This document shows positions 1 to 8,229 of a stretch of 64,000 nt of DNA, piece after piece. How positions within the stretch are numbered: position 1 is the stretch's first letter; each line of letters starts with the position of its first letter. Under the pieces are notes generated by a model. The model searched no databases. It saw only the letters and a program-made list of their open reading frames with translations, and had not been told where the DNA came from. The DNA comes from Bradyrhizobium sp. CCGE-LA001. Its GTDB lineage: Bacteria > Pseudomonadota > Alphaproteobacteria > Rhizobiales > Xanthobacteraceae. Where the stretch lies: assembly GCF_000296215.2 (NCBI RefSeq), contig NZ_CP013949.1, positions 2,225,501-2,289,500 of the forward strand, written 5' to 3'. The translations under genes and the position numbers were made by a program.

Positions 1-7
1 GCATGGC

Positions 8-1603
8 ATGACGCTGCTGCGCGATCCCTTGCTCAACAAGGGCACCGCCTTCACGGAATCCGAGCGCGAGGCGCTGGGTCTGCGCGGCCTGTTGCCGCCT
101 TGCGTGCTGACGATGGAGACGCAGGCCCAGCGCGTCCTCACCAATCTGCGCACGTTGCCGACGGATCTGGAAAAATACGTCGCGCTGAACGCGCTGCATG
201 ACCGCAACGAGGCGCTGTTCTTCCGCGTCGTGGTCGAGAATATCGACGAGATCCAGCCGATCATCTACACGCCGACCGTGGGGCTCGCCTGCCAGAAATA
301 CGGGCTGATCTTCCAGCGGCCGCGCGGCATGTTCATCTCCTCGCGCGATCGCGGCCAGATCGCGGAGATCCTGAAGAACTGGCCTTATCAGGCGAGGCTG
401 ATCGTCGTCACCGACGGCGAGCGCATCCTGGGTCTCGGCGATCTCGGCGCCAACGGCATGGGGATTCCGGTCGGCAAGCTCTCGCTCTATTCGGCCTGCG
501 CCGGCGTGCATCCCGAGCACTGCCTGCCCATCGTGCTCGACGTCGGCACCAACAATGAAGAGCTTCTGAACGATCCCTATTATCTCGGCCTGCGCGAGCG
601 GCGACTGACGGGCGAAGCCTATGACGGCTTCGTCGACGAGTTCATGCAGGCGGCGCGCAAGACCTTTCCCGGCGTGCTGATCCAGTTCGAGGATTTCGCC
701 AACCATTCGGCGTTCAAGCTGCTGCATAAATATCGCGATGAAGCCTGTGTCTTCAACGACGACATCCAGGGCACCGCGGCGGTGGCGCTGGCCGGCCTGT
801 TCTCGGCTTTGCGCATCTCCGGCGGCAAGCTCAGGGACCAGCGCATTCTCTTCCTCGGCGCGGGCGAGGCGGCGACCGGCATCGCCGACCTGGTCGTCTC
901 CGCCATGATGGCGGAGGGCGCATCCGAGGCGGAAGCGCTTCGCCGCAACTGGCTGGTGGATTCCCGCGGCCTCGTCGTCGGCGGCCGTGACGGCCTCTCC
1001 GGCCACAAGCTCCGCTATGCGCATGCCGACCAGGCGCCGATCGCAGATTTCCTCACCGCGATCAAGACGCTGAAGCCGACGGCGATCATCGGCGTCGCCG
1101 CGGTCGGCGGCGCCTTCACGCCCGAGGTGCTCAAGACGATGGCCGAGCTCAACGAGCAGCCGATCGTGTTCGCGCTCTCCAACCCGACCTCGAAGGCGGA
1201 ATGCTCGGCGGAGGATGCCTATCGCTATACCGAAGGCCGCGCGCTGTTCGCCTGCGGCAGCCCGTATGACCCGGTGAAGCTCAACGGCCGCACCTTCGTG
1301 CCGCGTCAGGGCAACAACTCCTACATCTTCCCCGGTGTCGGCCTCGGCGTCATCGCCAGCTGCTCGCGCCTCGTGACCGACGAGATGTTCATGGCGGCGG
1401 CGCACACGCTCGCCGACTGCGTCGGCAAGGACGACCTCGCGCAAGGCAGCCTCTATCCAGCGCTGCCGCGCATCCGCGAGGTTTCGGTCCGCATCGCCGC
1501 CGCCGTGGCGGACGTCGCCTATCAGCGCGGCCTCGCCGATGGCCCCGCGCCCAATGACGTGAAGGCCCTGGTACAGTCGCTGATGTACGAGCCGAAGTAC
1601 TGA
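8..1603 (+). CDS. maeA: NAD-dependent malic enzyme (5' end probably cut by window edge)
   Basis: Oxidative decarboxylation of malate to pyruvate with reduction of NAD(P), a cytosolic link between the TCA cycle and pyruvate. The 531 residues after the first ATG align by eye with E. coli MaeA: PLLNKGTAF near the N-terminus, YTPTVG, LGLGDLGANGMGIPVGKLSLY split around residues 137-157, the metal/substrate segment FEDFANHSAF, FNDDIQGTAAV and the Rossmann motif FLGAGEAATGIADL. It ends with a normal stop. E. coli MaeA is 565 residues and has about 30 residues before the PLLNKG segment. The frame is open upstream of position 8 (codons for His-Gly), so the true start probably lies outside the window. 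No partner gene follows; the next feature is a repeat element. Confidence 0.9.
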   Translation: MTLLRDPLLNKGTAFTESEREALGLRGLLPPCVLTMETQAQRVLTNLRTLPTDLEKYVALNALHDRNEALFFRVVVENIDEIQPIIYTPTVGLACQKYGLIFQRPRGMFISSRDRGQIAEILKNWPYQARLIVVTDGERILGLGDLGANGMGIPVGKLSLYSACAGVHPEHCLPIVLDVGTNNEELLNDPYYLGLRERRLTGEAYDGFVDEFMQAARKTFPGVLIQFEDFANHSAFKLLHKYRDEACVFNDDIQGTAAVALAGLFSALRISGGKLRDQRILFLGAGEAATGIADLVVSAMMAEGASEAEALRRNWLVDSRGLVVGGRDGLSGHKLRYAHADQAPIADFLTAIKTLKPTAIIGVAAVGGAFTPEVLKTMAELNEQPIVFALSNPTSKAECSAEDAYRYTEGRALFACGSPYDPVKLNGRTFVPRQGNNSYIFPGVGLGVIASCSRLVTDEMFMAAAHTLADCVGKDDLAQGSLYPALPRIREVSVRIAAAVADVAYQRGLADGPAPNDVKALVQSLMYEPKY

Positions 1604-1640
1604 GGCTTACAATTCGAGTTGAACGCGTGGAGCGCCTCAC

Positions 1641-1899
1641 CGCTCCCTCTCCCCGTAAGAGCGGCAGGGCAATCGCATATGGGAGCGATTTCGCCTGTTG
1701 CCATCCTTCGAGACGCCCGCCGTTGGCGGGCCCTCAGGATGAGGATATGCGTGTGCGGCCGTCGTTTCAACGCGCACCGACGCTGCTTAGCCTCATCCTG
1801 AGGAGATCGCGAAGCGGTCGTCTCGAAGGACGGGGCGCGCGCTCAGGTCGCGCAAAATGCCATATGCGATTGCCCTGGTAAGAATGAGGAGAGGGAGCG
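1641..1899. repeat. Nested inverted-repeat element (MITE-like, 211-bp core with 17-bp perfect terminal inverted repeats)
   Basis: The core runs 1666-1876 and is bounded by perfect 17-bp inverted repeats: AGGGCAATCGCATATGG at 1666-1682 and its reverse complement at 1860-1876. Inside are subterminal palindromes (a 'cctcaggatgagg'-type and a 'gagacgaccgcttcgcgat'-type segment) but no coding frame. The core sits inside a second inverted pair, CGCTCCCTCTCC at 1641-1652 and its complement at 1888-1899. A related copy lies at 15858-16047. Together with the rest of 1604-2134 this stretch holds no gene that I can support; the blaI promoter is at its right end. Confidence 0.75.
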
Positions 1900-2067
1900 A
1901 GCGTGCTCCCTTAACCACTCCCGCTCTTCGGCGGGGAGAGCTCGGACCGCCCGCGATCCGGGTGAGGGGCGAGGTACACCGCCAATCGGGTCCGAAGTCC
2001 GTCCGGCTCGTCAGGTGTCAGGCTGGTGTCAGGTCAGCGCGCGACACTATTTCCGGTGGAAACGCCG

Positions 2068-2109
2068 TTGTCCCGCGCGCCCATATATGCGACAATCTGT
2101 AGCATTACA
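2068..2109 (+). promoter_or_regulatory. Promoter and BlaI-type operator upstream of the repressor gene
   Basis: A possible -35 TTGTCC (2068-2073) and -10 GACAAT (2091-2096) are 17 bp apart. The -10 is overlapped by ACA-ATC-TGTA (2092-2101), followed by GCATTACA. ACA-N3-TGTA fits the TACA/TGTA half-sites known for BlaI/MecI/CopY repressors. The 12-mer TGTAGCATTACA (2098-2109) recurs exactly at 5142-5153 in front of the DUF1800 gene, within a perfect palindrome. I infer autoregulation. Promoter boxes are by eye. Confidence 0.6.
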
Positions 2110-2134
2110 AGAAAACTCAGCGCAAGGAACTGCC

Positions 2135-2527
2135 ATGGACGATCGTTTGCCCGAACTGGGAGATCTCGAGCGCGAGGTCATGCAATTGGTTTGGGCCCAT
2201 GGTCCTGTCACGGCCGAAGTGGTGCGCGAGCGATTGTCGCGGCGCCTGAAAGAGTCGACGGTCCGCACCGTGCTGCGCCGGCTGGAAGAAAAGGGCTATG
2301 CCACCCACACCGTGGACGGCCGCACCTATGTCTACCAGGCCGCCGAACCGCGCGCGCGCGTGGCGGCCAAGGCGGTGCAGCGCATCGTCGACTGGTTCTG
2401 CAACGGCTCGATCGAGGAAGTCCTCGTCGGCATGGTGGACAACAAGATGCTCGACCAGCAGCAATTGCGAACACTGGCCGACCAGGTGGCCAAGGCGAAG
2501 AAGGCGAGGGGAGTGAAGAAAGAATGA
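2135..2527 (+). CDS. blaI: BlaI/MecI/CopY-family transcriptional repressor
   Basis: A 130-residue winged-helix DNA-binding protein. The N-terminal half, GDLEREVMQLVWAHGPVTAE through VRTVLRRLEEKGYATHTVDG, is the standard BlaI/Penicillinase_R winged helix; the C-terminal third (residues 75-130) is helical and would dimerise. BlaI proteins dimerise on TACA/TGTA operators and are inactivated by a BlaR1-type membrane metalloprotease, and such a gene follows with a 4-bp ATGA overlap. I chose ATG 2135 because AAGGA stands 7 bases upstream and the start matches the family's usual N-terminus; a longer in-frame reading from 2015 runs across the putative promoter and operator. No beta-lactamase gene is nearby, so resistance is not implied. 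The symbol is by family only. Confidence 0.88.
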   Translation: MDDRLPELGDLEREVMQLVWAHGPVTAEVVRERLSRRLKESTVRTVLRRLEEKGYATHTVDGRTYVYQAAEPRARVAAKAVQRIVDWFCNGSIEEVLVGMVDNKMLDQQQLRTLADQVAKAKKARGVKKE

Positions 2528-5043
2528 TCGCAACTCTGGCGGAGGCGGCGCTACGCTCCTTTGTGCTGGGAGGCGTCGTCTGGTTCGGTCTCATCCTGTG
2601 TCGCGTGCGCAATCCGCACGTTCAGATGACGGCGTGGGTGGTCGTGCTGCTGGCATCGCTGGCGATGCCCTTCGTGATGCACTGGCCGACGCTGACGATC
2701 ACCCGGCCGCCTCTGCCCATGCCGGCGCCTGCCGATGTTCTGCCGGCCGACGTCTCGATGCTGGAGATGCCGCAGCCCGCGCTGCCGGTCGCACCCGGTG
2801 CGGCGATTGCGCCGCCCGCCAGCAACGGCCCTTCGATCAATTGGTGGCTGGTCGCCACCATCGTCTATGCCGTCGTCGCGGCTTGCCTGCTGCTGCGGCT
2901 GATGATCGGGCTCTGCCTGACCTGGCGCATGGCACGGGCGGCGACGCCGATGAAGGGCGCGCCGCCGATCGCTGCCGACGTGCGGGTCAGTCGCGACGTC
3001 GGCGGTCCCGTCACCTTCGGCTCGACCATTCTGGTGCCGCCGCAATTCGCCGGATGGGACGCGCGAAAGCGCAACGCCGTGCTCGCGCATGAGGGGGCGC
3101 ATGTCGCCAACCGCGATTTCTACGTGCTGCTGCTGGCCTCGCTCAATCGCGCGGTGTTCTGGTTCAGCCCGTTCTCGTGGTGGCAGCTTGCGCGCCTCGC
3201 CGAACTCGCCGAGATCATCAGCGATGCCCGGGCGATCGAGATGATCGATGACCGGCTGTCCTATGCGGAAATTCTGCTCGACTTTGCCAGCACCGTGAAG
3301 CCGCGGCCGGTCGAGCTTGCGATGGCGCGGGCCTCGACCGTGCGCGCCCGCGTCGAGCGCATCATCGCGGCCACCGCGATGCCCGTCCCGGTCGGCTGGC
3401 GCAAGCGACTGACGATCGGCGCCGCGATCGTCCCCGCCGTGATCGTATCCACCGGCATGATCGCCTATCGCACACCCGAACTCGCGCCTGTTACCGCCGA
3501 GCTCGGCGAGGTGCCGGCCCAGCATTACCGCCCCATCGTCAATTTCTATGCCATGGGTCCGGCGTCGGTGTTCGCGATCTTCCGCGAAGGCGACGAGCTC
3601 TATGGCCAGCTGACCGGGCAGCGCAAATTGCGCCTGGCGGTTGGGAGCGACGGCATCGCGTCCTACCCGGCCTCGTCCGGCGAGATCACGTTTCCGCTCG
3701 AAGCGGAGCGCCGCTCCTCCGAGCTGACGCTGCGCATGAACGGTCGCGACATCCGCGCGGTCCGTGTCGCAGAGATGCCTGCGTCGGCCGCCGATCCTGC
3801 AGCGCTCGATCAATATGTCGGCTGGTACAGGGCCGCGCCGAACCGCGTGCTGACCGTGCGCCGCGACGGTGACCGGCTCCAGGTGGAGGAAACCGTGCGG
3901 GGCCCGGCGGCGCTTCTCGCCGAGGGCGCCGATGTCTTCTCGATCCGTGGCGACAACCTCCTGATCTTCCTGCGCGACGAGCAGGCCAAGGTCTCGCGCG
4001 TGCTGGTCCAGAACGCGATCTCCGGTGCGCGCCTCGCGCCGCGGATCGACGCGGCGGTGGCGCAGGCGATCGAGGCCGACTTCGCGCGCCGCGTCGCGGA
4101 AGTCCCGGATCGTTTCCGCGAGCAGGTTCCGGTTTCCGGCGGCAAGGAGATGATCCTGCGCGGGATCGAGGATCTGCGGCACGGCACGCCGAATTACGAT
4201 CGCATGAGTGCGCCGCTGGCTGCGAAGATCCATCGCCAGCTCAACGAGACGCAGGCAACGTTCGTGGCGCTCGGCGCCCTCGAGTCGATCTTCTTCCGTG
4301 GCGTCGGCCCCGGCGGCTACGACATCTACGGCGCCAAGTTCGAGAACGGTACGGCGGAATTCCGCCTGCTGCTCGAGCCCGACGGCAAGGTCGGCGACGT
4401 GATCTTCCGGGCCGACGGCAATGACGAACTCGGCGGCATCGTGCGATGCCCCGAGGAGGCAAATGTGCGTGGCCACGCCGGCACCTCGCCGATCCGGATC
4501 ATGCTCTACAACGAGCTGGGCGACGACATCCAGGTGTTCAATCTCGATGCCGACGGCAGTCGCAAGGCGCAGAGCGTGGTCAGGCCCAACATGAGCTGGA
4601 CCGCCACGACGACCGTGAACAGCCCCTGGGTGATTGCCGACAAATCGGGGCGATGTCTCGAGATCCTGGTGCCGGGCCGGCAGACGCGTTTTCACAATGT
4701 CGAGGCGACGAGCCTCGGCGCAAGACCGGGACGGGCCGCGCGCCGTGCCGTTCCGATCGCCAGTGGCGAGGAGATGCTGCGCCGTTACATCGAGGGCGTC
4801 GGCAAGGGACAGCCGGACTATGAGCACATGACGTCGGAAGTCGCCGACATCACGCGCCAGCAGCTGCCGTTCGATCAGGCGATCTTGGCGCGGCTCGGCG
4901 CGTTGCGCGCGGTCTCGTTCCGCGGCGTCACGGCGCTCGACAGCGACATCTATATCGCCCAGTTCGCCAACGGTTCGGCGGAATGGCGCATCGGTGTCAG
5001 GAACGGCACGATCACCAAGATCGCGCTCGGGCCGAACTTCTGA
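2524..5043 (+). CDS. BlaR1-like M56 membrane metallopeptidase with duplicated C-terminal domain
   Basis: An 839-residue membrane protein, translationally coupled to the repressor by a 4-bp overlap. Hydrophobic segments fall near residues 10-30, 36-55, 114-138 and 297-315. The zinc-protease motif HEGAH is at residues 189-193, with a downstream AELAEIISDARAIE helix typical of M56. The family cleaves BlaI-type repressors on sensing a signal. After the last membrane segment come about 520 probably periplasmic residues instead of a BlaR1 penicillin-binding sensor domain: a beta-rich stretch (YVGWYRAAPNRVLTV region) like the extension in some serine hydrolases, then two copies of a module. Copy one begins GKEMILRGIEDLRHGTPNYD and copy two GEEMLRRYIEGVGKGQPDYE; both continue FRGV...DIY...FANG/FENG. 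The sensed ligand is therefore probably not a beta-lactam. Start at ATG 2524. Confidence 0.85.
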   Translation: MIATLAEAALRSFVLGGVVWFGLILCRVRNPHVQMTAWVVVLLASLAMPFVMHWPTLTITRPPLPMPAPADVLPADVSMLEMPQPALPVAPGAAIAPPASNGPSINWWLVATIVYAVVAACLLLRLMIGLCLTWRMARAATPMKGAPPIAADVRVSRDVGGPVTFGSTILVPPQFAGWDARKRNAVLAHEGAHVANRDFYVLLLASLNRAVFWFSPFSWWQLARLAELAEIISDARAIEMIDDRLSYAEILLDFASTVKPRPVELAMARASTVRARVERIIAATAMPVPVGWRKRLTIGAAIVPAVIVSTGMIAYRTPELAPVTAELGEVPAQHYRPIVNFYAMGPASVFAIFREGDELYGQLTGQRKLRLAVGSDGIASYPASSGEITFPLEAERRSSELTLRMNGRDIRAVRVAEMPASAADPAALDQYVGWYRAAPNRVLTVRRDGDRLQVEETVRGPAALLAEGADVFSIRGDNLLIFLRDEQAKVSRVLVQNAISGARLAPRIDAAVAQAIEADFARRVAEVPDRFREQVPVSGGKEMILRGIEDLRHGTPNYDRMSAPLAAKIHRQLNETQATFVALGALESIFFRGVGPGGYDIYGAKFENGTAEFRLLLEPDGKVGDVIFRADGNDELGGIVRCPEEANVRGHAGTSPIRIMLYNELGDDIQVFNLDADGSRKAQSVVRPNMSWTATTTVNSPWVIADKSGRCLEILVPGRQTRFHNVEATSLGARPGRAARRAVPIASGEEMLRRYIEGVGKGQPDYEHMTSEVADITRQQLPFDQAILARLGALRAVSFRGVTALDSDIYIAQFANGSAEWRIGVRNGTITKIALGPNF

Positions 5044-5111
5044 AAATTTCATCGCGTGTCGGGAGCGCGGCGGCTCCCGATGTCTTGACCGCCGGCGCGG
5101 CCATTATCCGC

Positions 5112-5153
5112 TTGCCGCCTCACGCCCGTAATGCTACATAATGTAGCATTACA
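5112..5153 (+). promoter_or_regulatory. Perfect 25-bp BlaI-type operator over the DUF1800 promoter
   Basis: 12-bp arms GTAATGCTACAT (5128-5139) and ATGTAGCATTAC (5141-5152) surround one central base, giving TACA-TAA-TGTA at the core, the layout of BlaI/CopY operators. The right arm plus one base equals the 12-mer in the blaI promoter. The core contains CATAAT (5137-5142), a good -10, with a weak TTGCCG (5112-5117) 19 bp upstream. A repressor bound here would block the promoter. It lies about 55 bases before the DUF1800 start and 84 bases after the M56 stop. Confidence 0.7.
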
Positions 5154-5206
5154 TTTCGTAGCTGTATGCCGCGTTGCTGGCAGGCTCGAAGAATTGGGCA
5201 TCCGCC

Positions 5207-6673
5207 ATGAGCGATTCTGTAAAGGCAAAGGCCGTTTTGGCGCTTCATCGCTTCGGGATGGGGCCCCGGCCGGGATCGGTTGCCGCGATCGGCGCCGACC
5301 CCCGCGGCGCTTTGATTGCCGAGCTCGAGCGGCCGCTGCTGTTGTCTGCCGCCGCGAACCTCTCTTCCAGTGCAAAGGCCTATCGCACGGTCGCCGACGC
5401 CAATGCGCGGCGGACGGCACACGCGAAGCAGGCGCAGCAGCAGGCGAAGAAGCAGATGGCGTCGGCGTCCGCTGCATCGGAGGTTACGCGCCAAGCGGCG
5501 ACGCAGGGACAGGCGCAGGGTCAGCAGAAGGACGCCGCCGAGATGGCGGCGAAACAGGCGGCCGACGCCGTTCCCGATCCTGGCCGTCCGATCTACTTGC
5601 AGGAAGCCAAGCTGCGCACGGAAGCTGCGCTTGCCGCCGACATCGGCTTTGCCGAGCGGCTGGTGTGGTTCTGGTCCAACCATTTCTGCGTCTCGGCCAA
5701 CAAAATCCAGAGCATGTCCGGGGCCTATGAGCGCGAAGCCGTGCGTGCCAACGCGCTCGGCCGTTTCGCCGATCTCCTGCTCGCCGTCGAGGGCCATCCG
5801 GCCATGCTGTTCTATTTCGACAATGTGGAATCGATGGGCGCCAATTCGACCGCCGGCATCAACCGCAACCGCGGTCTCAACGAAAACATCGCGCGCGAGA
5901 TCATGGAGCTGCATACGCTCGGCGTGCGCACCGGTTACACGCAGGACGACGTCATCAGCTTCGCAAACGTCATGACCGGCTGGACGCTGGTGCCGCCGGG
6001 CGCCGATCCCCAGCATGGCGGCGAGTTCATTTTCAATCCGCGTCTGCACGAGCCGGGCGGGCAGACCGTGCTCGGCAAGCGCTACGAGCAGGACGACGTC
6101 GAGCAGGGCCGCGCCGTGCTGCGCGATCTCGCCGCGCATCCGGCGACCGCGATCCATGTCGCGACCAAGCTCGCTCGCCATTTCGTCGCCGACGAGCCGC
6201 CGCCCGCGCTGGTCGCGCAGATGGCGAAGACCTTTCGCGAAACCGAGGGCGATCTCAAGCAGGTTGCTATCGCGATGGTGTCGTCGGACGATGCCTGGCG
6301 GGGGCCGCCGTCGAAGCTCAAGCGGCCCGGCGAATGGGTCATTGGCATGGCGCGCGCAGCGGGCGTCACGGTGGTCGATCCCGTCCGCTACACCGCCGGC
6401 CAGGAGCTGCTCGGCGAGGCGCTGTGGCGTCCGCCGGCGCCGAAGGGCTATCCGGATGATGAAGTGAGCTGGATCGACGGCGTCGGCCGCCGGCTCGACC
6501 TCGCCAACAATCTTGCCGAGCGCATCAGTGGCAAGGCCGATCCGCAAGCCATCATCGAGGATGTCTGCGCATCGCAGGTCGCGAGCGAGGTGAAGCAGGC
6601 GGTCGGCCGCGCCGAGAGCCGGCAGCAGGCGCTGGCGCTCTTGTTCATGTCGGCGGATTTTCAGAGGAGGTGA
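5207..6673 (+). CDS. DUF1800 family protein
   Basis: A 488-residue protein of the DUF1800 family, whose members are usually encoded next to a DUF1501 protein, as here (the next start is 3 bases after this stop). Their biochemical role is unsettled. Family hallmarks seen: HRFGMGPRPG at the N-terminus, LVWFWSNHFCVS near residue 155, NENIAREIMELHTLGV, YTQDDVISFANVMTGWT, and the C-terminal VASEVKQAVGRAESRQQALALLFMSADFQ. Residues about 60-125 form an Ala/Gln/Lys-rich low-complexity, probably helical insert. No signal peptide is visible. Start ATG 5207 was chosen because MSDSVKAKAVLALHRFG matches the family's start; an in-frame ATG at 5174 lacks a better ribosome site. Likely controlled by the BlaI-type operator upstream. 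Confidence 0.85.
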   Translation: MSDSVKAKAVLALHRFGMGPRPGSVAAIGADPRGALIAELERPLLLSAAANLSSSAKAYRTVADANARRTAHAKQAQQQAKKQMASASAASEVTRQAATQGQAQGQQKDAAEMAAKQAADAVPDPGRPIYLQEAKLRTEAALAADIGFAERLVWFWSNHFCVSANKIQSMSGAYEREAVRANALGRFADLLLAVEGHPAMLFYFDNVESMGANSTAGINRNRGLNENIAREIMELHTLGVRTGYTQDDVISFANVMTGWTLVPPGADPQHGGEFIFNPRLHEPGGQTVLGKRYEQDDVEQGRAVLRDLAAHPATAIHVATKLARHFVADEPPPALVAQMAKTFRETEGDLKQVAIAMVSSDDAWRGPPSKLKRPGEWVIGMARAAGVTVVDPVRYTAGQELLGEALWRPPAPKGYPDDEVSWIDGVGRRLDLANNLAERISGKADPQAIIEDVCASQVASEVKQAVGRAESRQQALALLFMSADFQRR

Positions 6674-6675
6674 GC

Positions 6676-7926
6676 ATGGGCGTCGTCGATCACCTGCCTA
6701 CGCGGCGCGAGCTTCTGGTCGGTTCCGGTGCGCTGTTCGCATGGAGCCAGATGCCACGGATCGCCCGCGCCGAGGGACGCGATCCGCGCCTGCTCGTCAT
6801 CGTCCTGCGCGGCGCGCTCGACGGACTGGGTGCGGTCGCACCCGTCGGCGATCCCGACTGGATCGCCTTGCGCGGCGATCGTGCGCTGGTGCTGGACGGC
6901 AGGCCGCCGGCGCTGCCGCTCGATTCCTTTTTCGCGCTCAATCCGACGATGCCGAACCTGCATCGTCTCTACAAGAGCGGCAAGGCCGCGATCGTCCATG
7001 CCGCCGCGACGCCTTATCGCGAGCGTTCGCATTTCGACGGCCAGGACGTGCTCGAAAGCGGCATATCGAAACCCGGAATGACCGCGTCGGGATGGCTCAA
7101 CCGTGCGCTGGCCGCGCTGGAATCGGGCGGGCGCGTGGATCCGCGCGGCAGCCTCGCACTCGGCATCGGCTCGGTGACGCCGCTGGTGGTGCGCGGCTCG
7201 GCGCCCGTCATGACATGGGTGCCGCAGAAGCTGCTGCCGGCCAGCGAGGACACGCAGAGCCGCCTGCTCGACCTCTATCAACACACCGATCCGAAGCTTG
7301 CCACCGTGCTGCAGGCGCGCATGAAGCTTGCTTCACTCGGCGGCACGCCGGGCGCGGGTGAAGCGATGTCGGATGACCCGACGCTGGCGCCCCCGGGCAT
7401 CGCACGGGTGCGCGCCTACTTCGCCGACGCCGCCGGCACGGCCGCGCGCTATCTCGCCAGGCCCGACGGCCCGCGCGTCGGCGCCATGGGCTTCGTCGGC
7501 TGGGACACGCATATCGCCGAAGGCGCGGCCTCGGGGCAGCTCTACAACCTGCTCGGCGCGCTCGACGGTGCCTTCGCCGCGATCGAGACCAATATGGCCG
7601 CGGCATGGGCCGAGACGGTGGTCGCCGTCGTCACCGAGTTCGGCCGCACTGCGCGCATCAACGGCACGCAAGGCACCGATCACGGCACCGGCACGGTGGC
7701 GTTCCTGATCGGCGGCGGACTCGCCGGCGGCCGCGTGATTGCGGACTGGCCGGGACTGAAGCCGGCGCAACTGCTCGAGGATCGCGATCTCAAGCCGACC
7801 ACCGATCTGCGCTCCGTGCTGAAGGGGCTGCTGCGGGATCACCTGCGTGTCGAGGAAAAGTTGCTGGCTGAGACGGTCTTCCCCGGTAGCGCCGACGTCA
7901 AGGCGATGGGCGGCCTCGTGGTCTGA
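6676..7926 (+). CDS. DUF1501 family exported protein (Tat substrate)
   Basis: A 416-residue DUF1501 protein, distant kin of the alkaline phosphatase/sulfatase fold. The N-terminus TRRELLVGSGALFAWSQMPR carries a twin-arginine signal followed by a hydrophobic stretch and a likely cleavage after ARA, so export of the folded protein by Tat is predicted. Conserved segments seen: LVIVLRGALDGLGAVAPVGD, GWDTHIAEGAASGQLYNLL, VTEFGRTARINGTQGTDHGTG. The strong ribosome site AGGAGG lies 5 bases before ATG 6676 and overlaps the end of the DUF1800 gene, so the two are co-translated. An in-frame GTG at 6670 is within the ribosome site and unlikely. Function unknown; exported metalloenzyme is an inference. 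Confidence 0.87.
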   Translation: MGVVDHLPTRRELLVGSGALFAWSQMPRIARAEGRDPRLLVIVLRGALDGLGAVAPVGDPDWIALRGDRALVLDGRPPALPLDSFFALNPTMPNLHRLYKSGKAAIVHAAATPYRERSHFDGQDVLESGISKPGMTASGWLNRALAALESGGRVDPRGSLALGIGSVTPLVVRGSAPVMTWVPQKLLPASEDTQSRLLDLYQHTDPKLATVLQARMKLASLGGTPGAGEAMSDDPTLAPPGIARVRAYFADAAGTAARYLARPDGPRVGAMGFVGWDTHIAEGAASGQLYNLLGALDGAFAAIETNMAAAWAETVVAVVTEFGRTARINGTQGTDHGTGTVAFLIGGGLAGGRVIADWPGLKPAQLLEDRDLKPTTDLRSVLKGLLRDHLRVEEKLLAETVFPGSADVKAMGGLVV

Positions 7927-7932
7927 CGCGCG

Positions 7933-8064
7933 ATGTGCACGCTGACGCAACGAGAGCTCGATTTCCTCGCCAGGTTGCAGACGAATTGGCGAAGGCTCTA
8001 TTGGCGTGAACTGATGCGGCTCCTGGAGGGCGTTGCTCCGTCCGCGGCCAGTACGACCAACTGA
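7933..8064 (+). CDS. Possible small protein, 43 residues
   Basis: A short frame starting MCTLTQRELDFLARLQTNWR and ending VAPSAASTTN, 6 bases after the DUF1501 stop. The first 35 residues would form an amphipathic, Arg/Trp-rich helix. No clear ribosome site precedes ATG 7933. I do not recognise it; it could be a tail gene of the operon or a chance frame. Confidence 0.3.
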   Translation: MCTLTQRELDFLARLQTNWRRLYWRELMRLLEGVAPSAASTTN

Positions 8065-8229
8065 CACTGCCGTCCGGCTCATCTTGCGAGCCTGTCCTGA
8101 TTCAGGACAGCGACTGTGGTGGAATCGTCACAGCTGGCGCGAAACGGCGGCGGCCGCACGCCTGCTTTTGTTCCGACAAGGTTCTGCCCTCATTGCCCAC
8201 CGAAAATCCGGCTGTTCGGAGGGCGTACC

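Noticed and set aside
1641..1899. Small RNA gene
   Set aside because: The palindromes can fold strongly, but the second copy and terminal inverted repeats identify a mobile-type repeat; no promoter or terminator is visible.
2135..5043. Beta-lactam resistance locus
   Set aside because: The repressor and protease look like BlaI and BlaR1, but there is no beta-lactamase and the sensor part is not a penicillin-binding domain.
2551..5052. Long open frame on the minus strand opposite the M56 gene (833 codons)
   Set aside because: High-GC shadow: Arg/Asp/His-rich, no motif, and the plus strand carries clear membrane segments and HEGAH.
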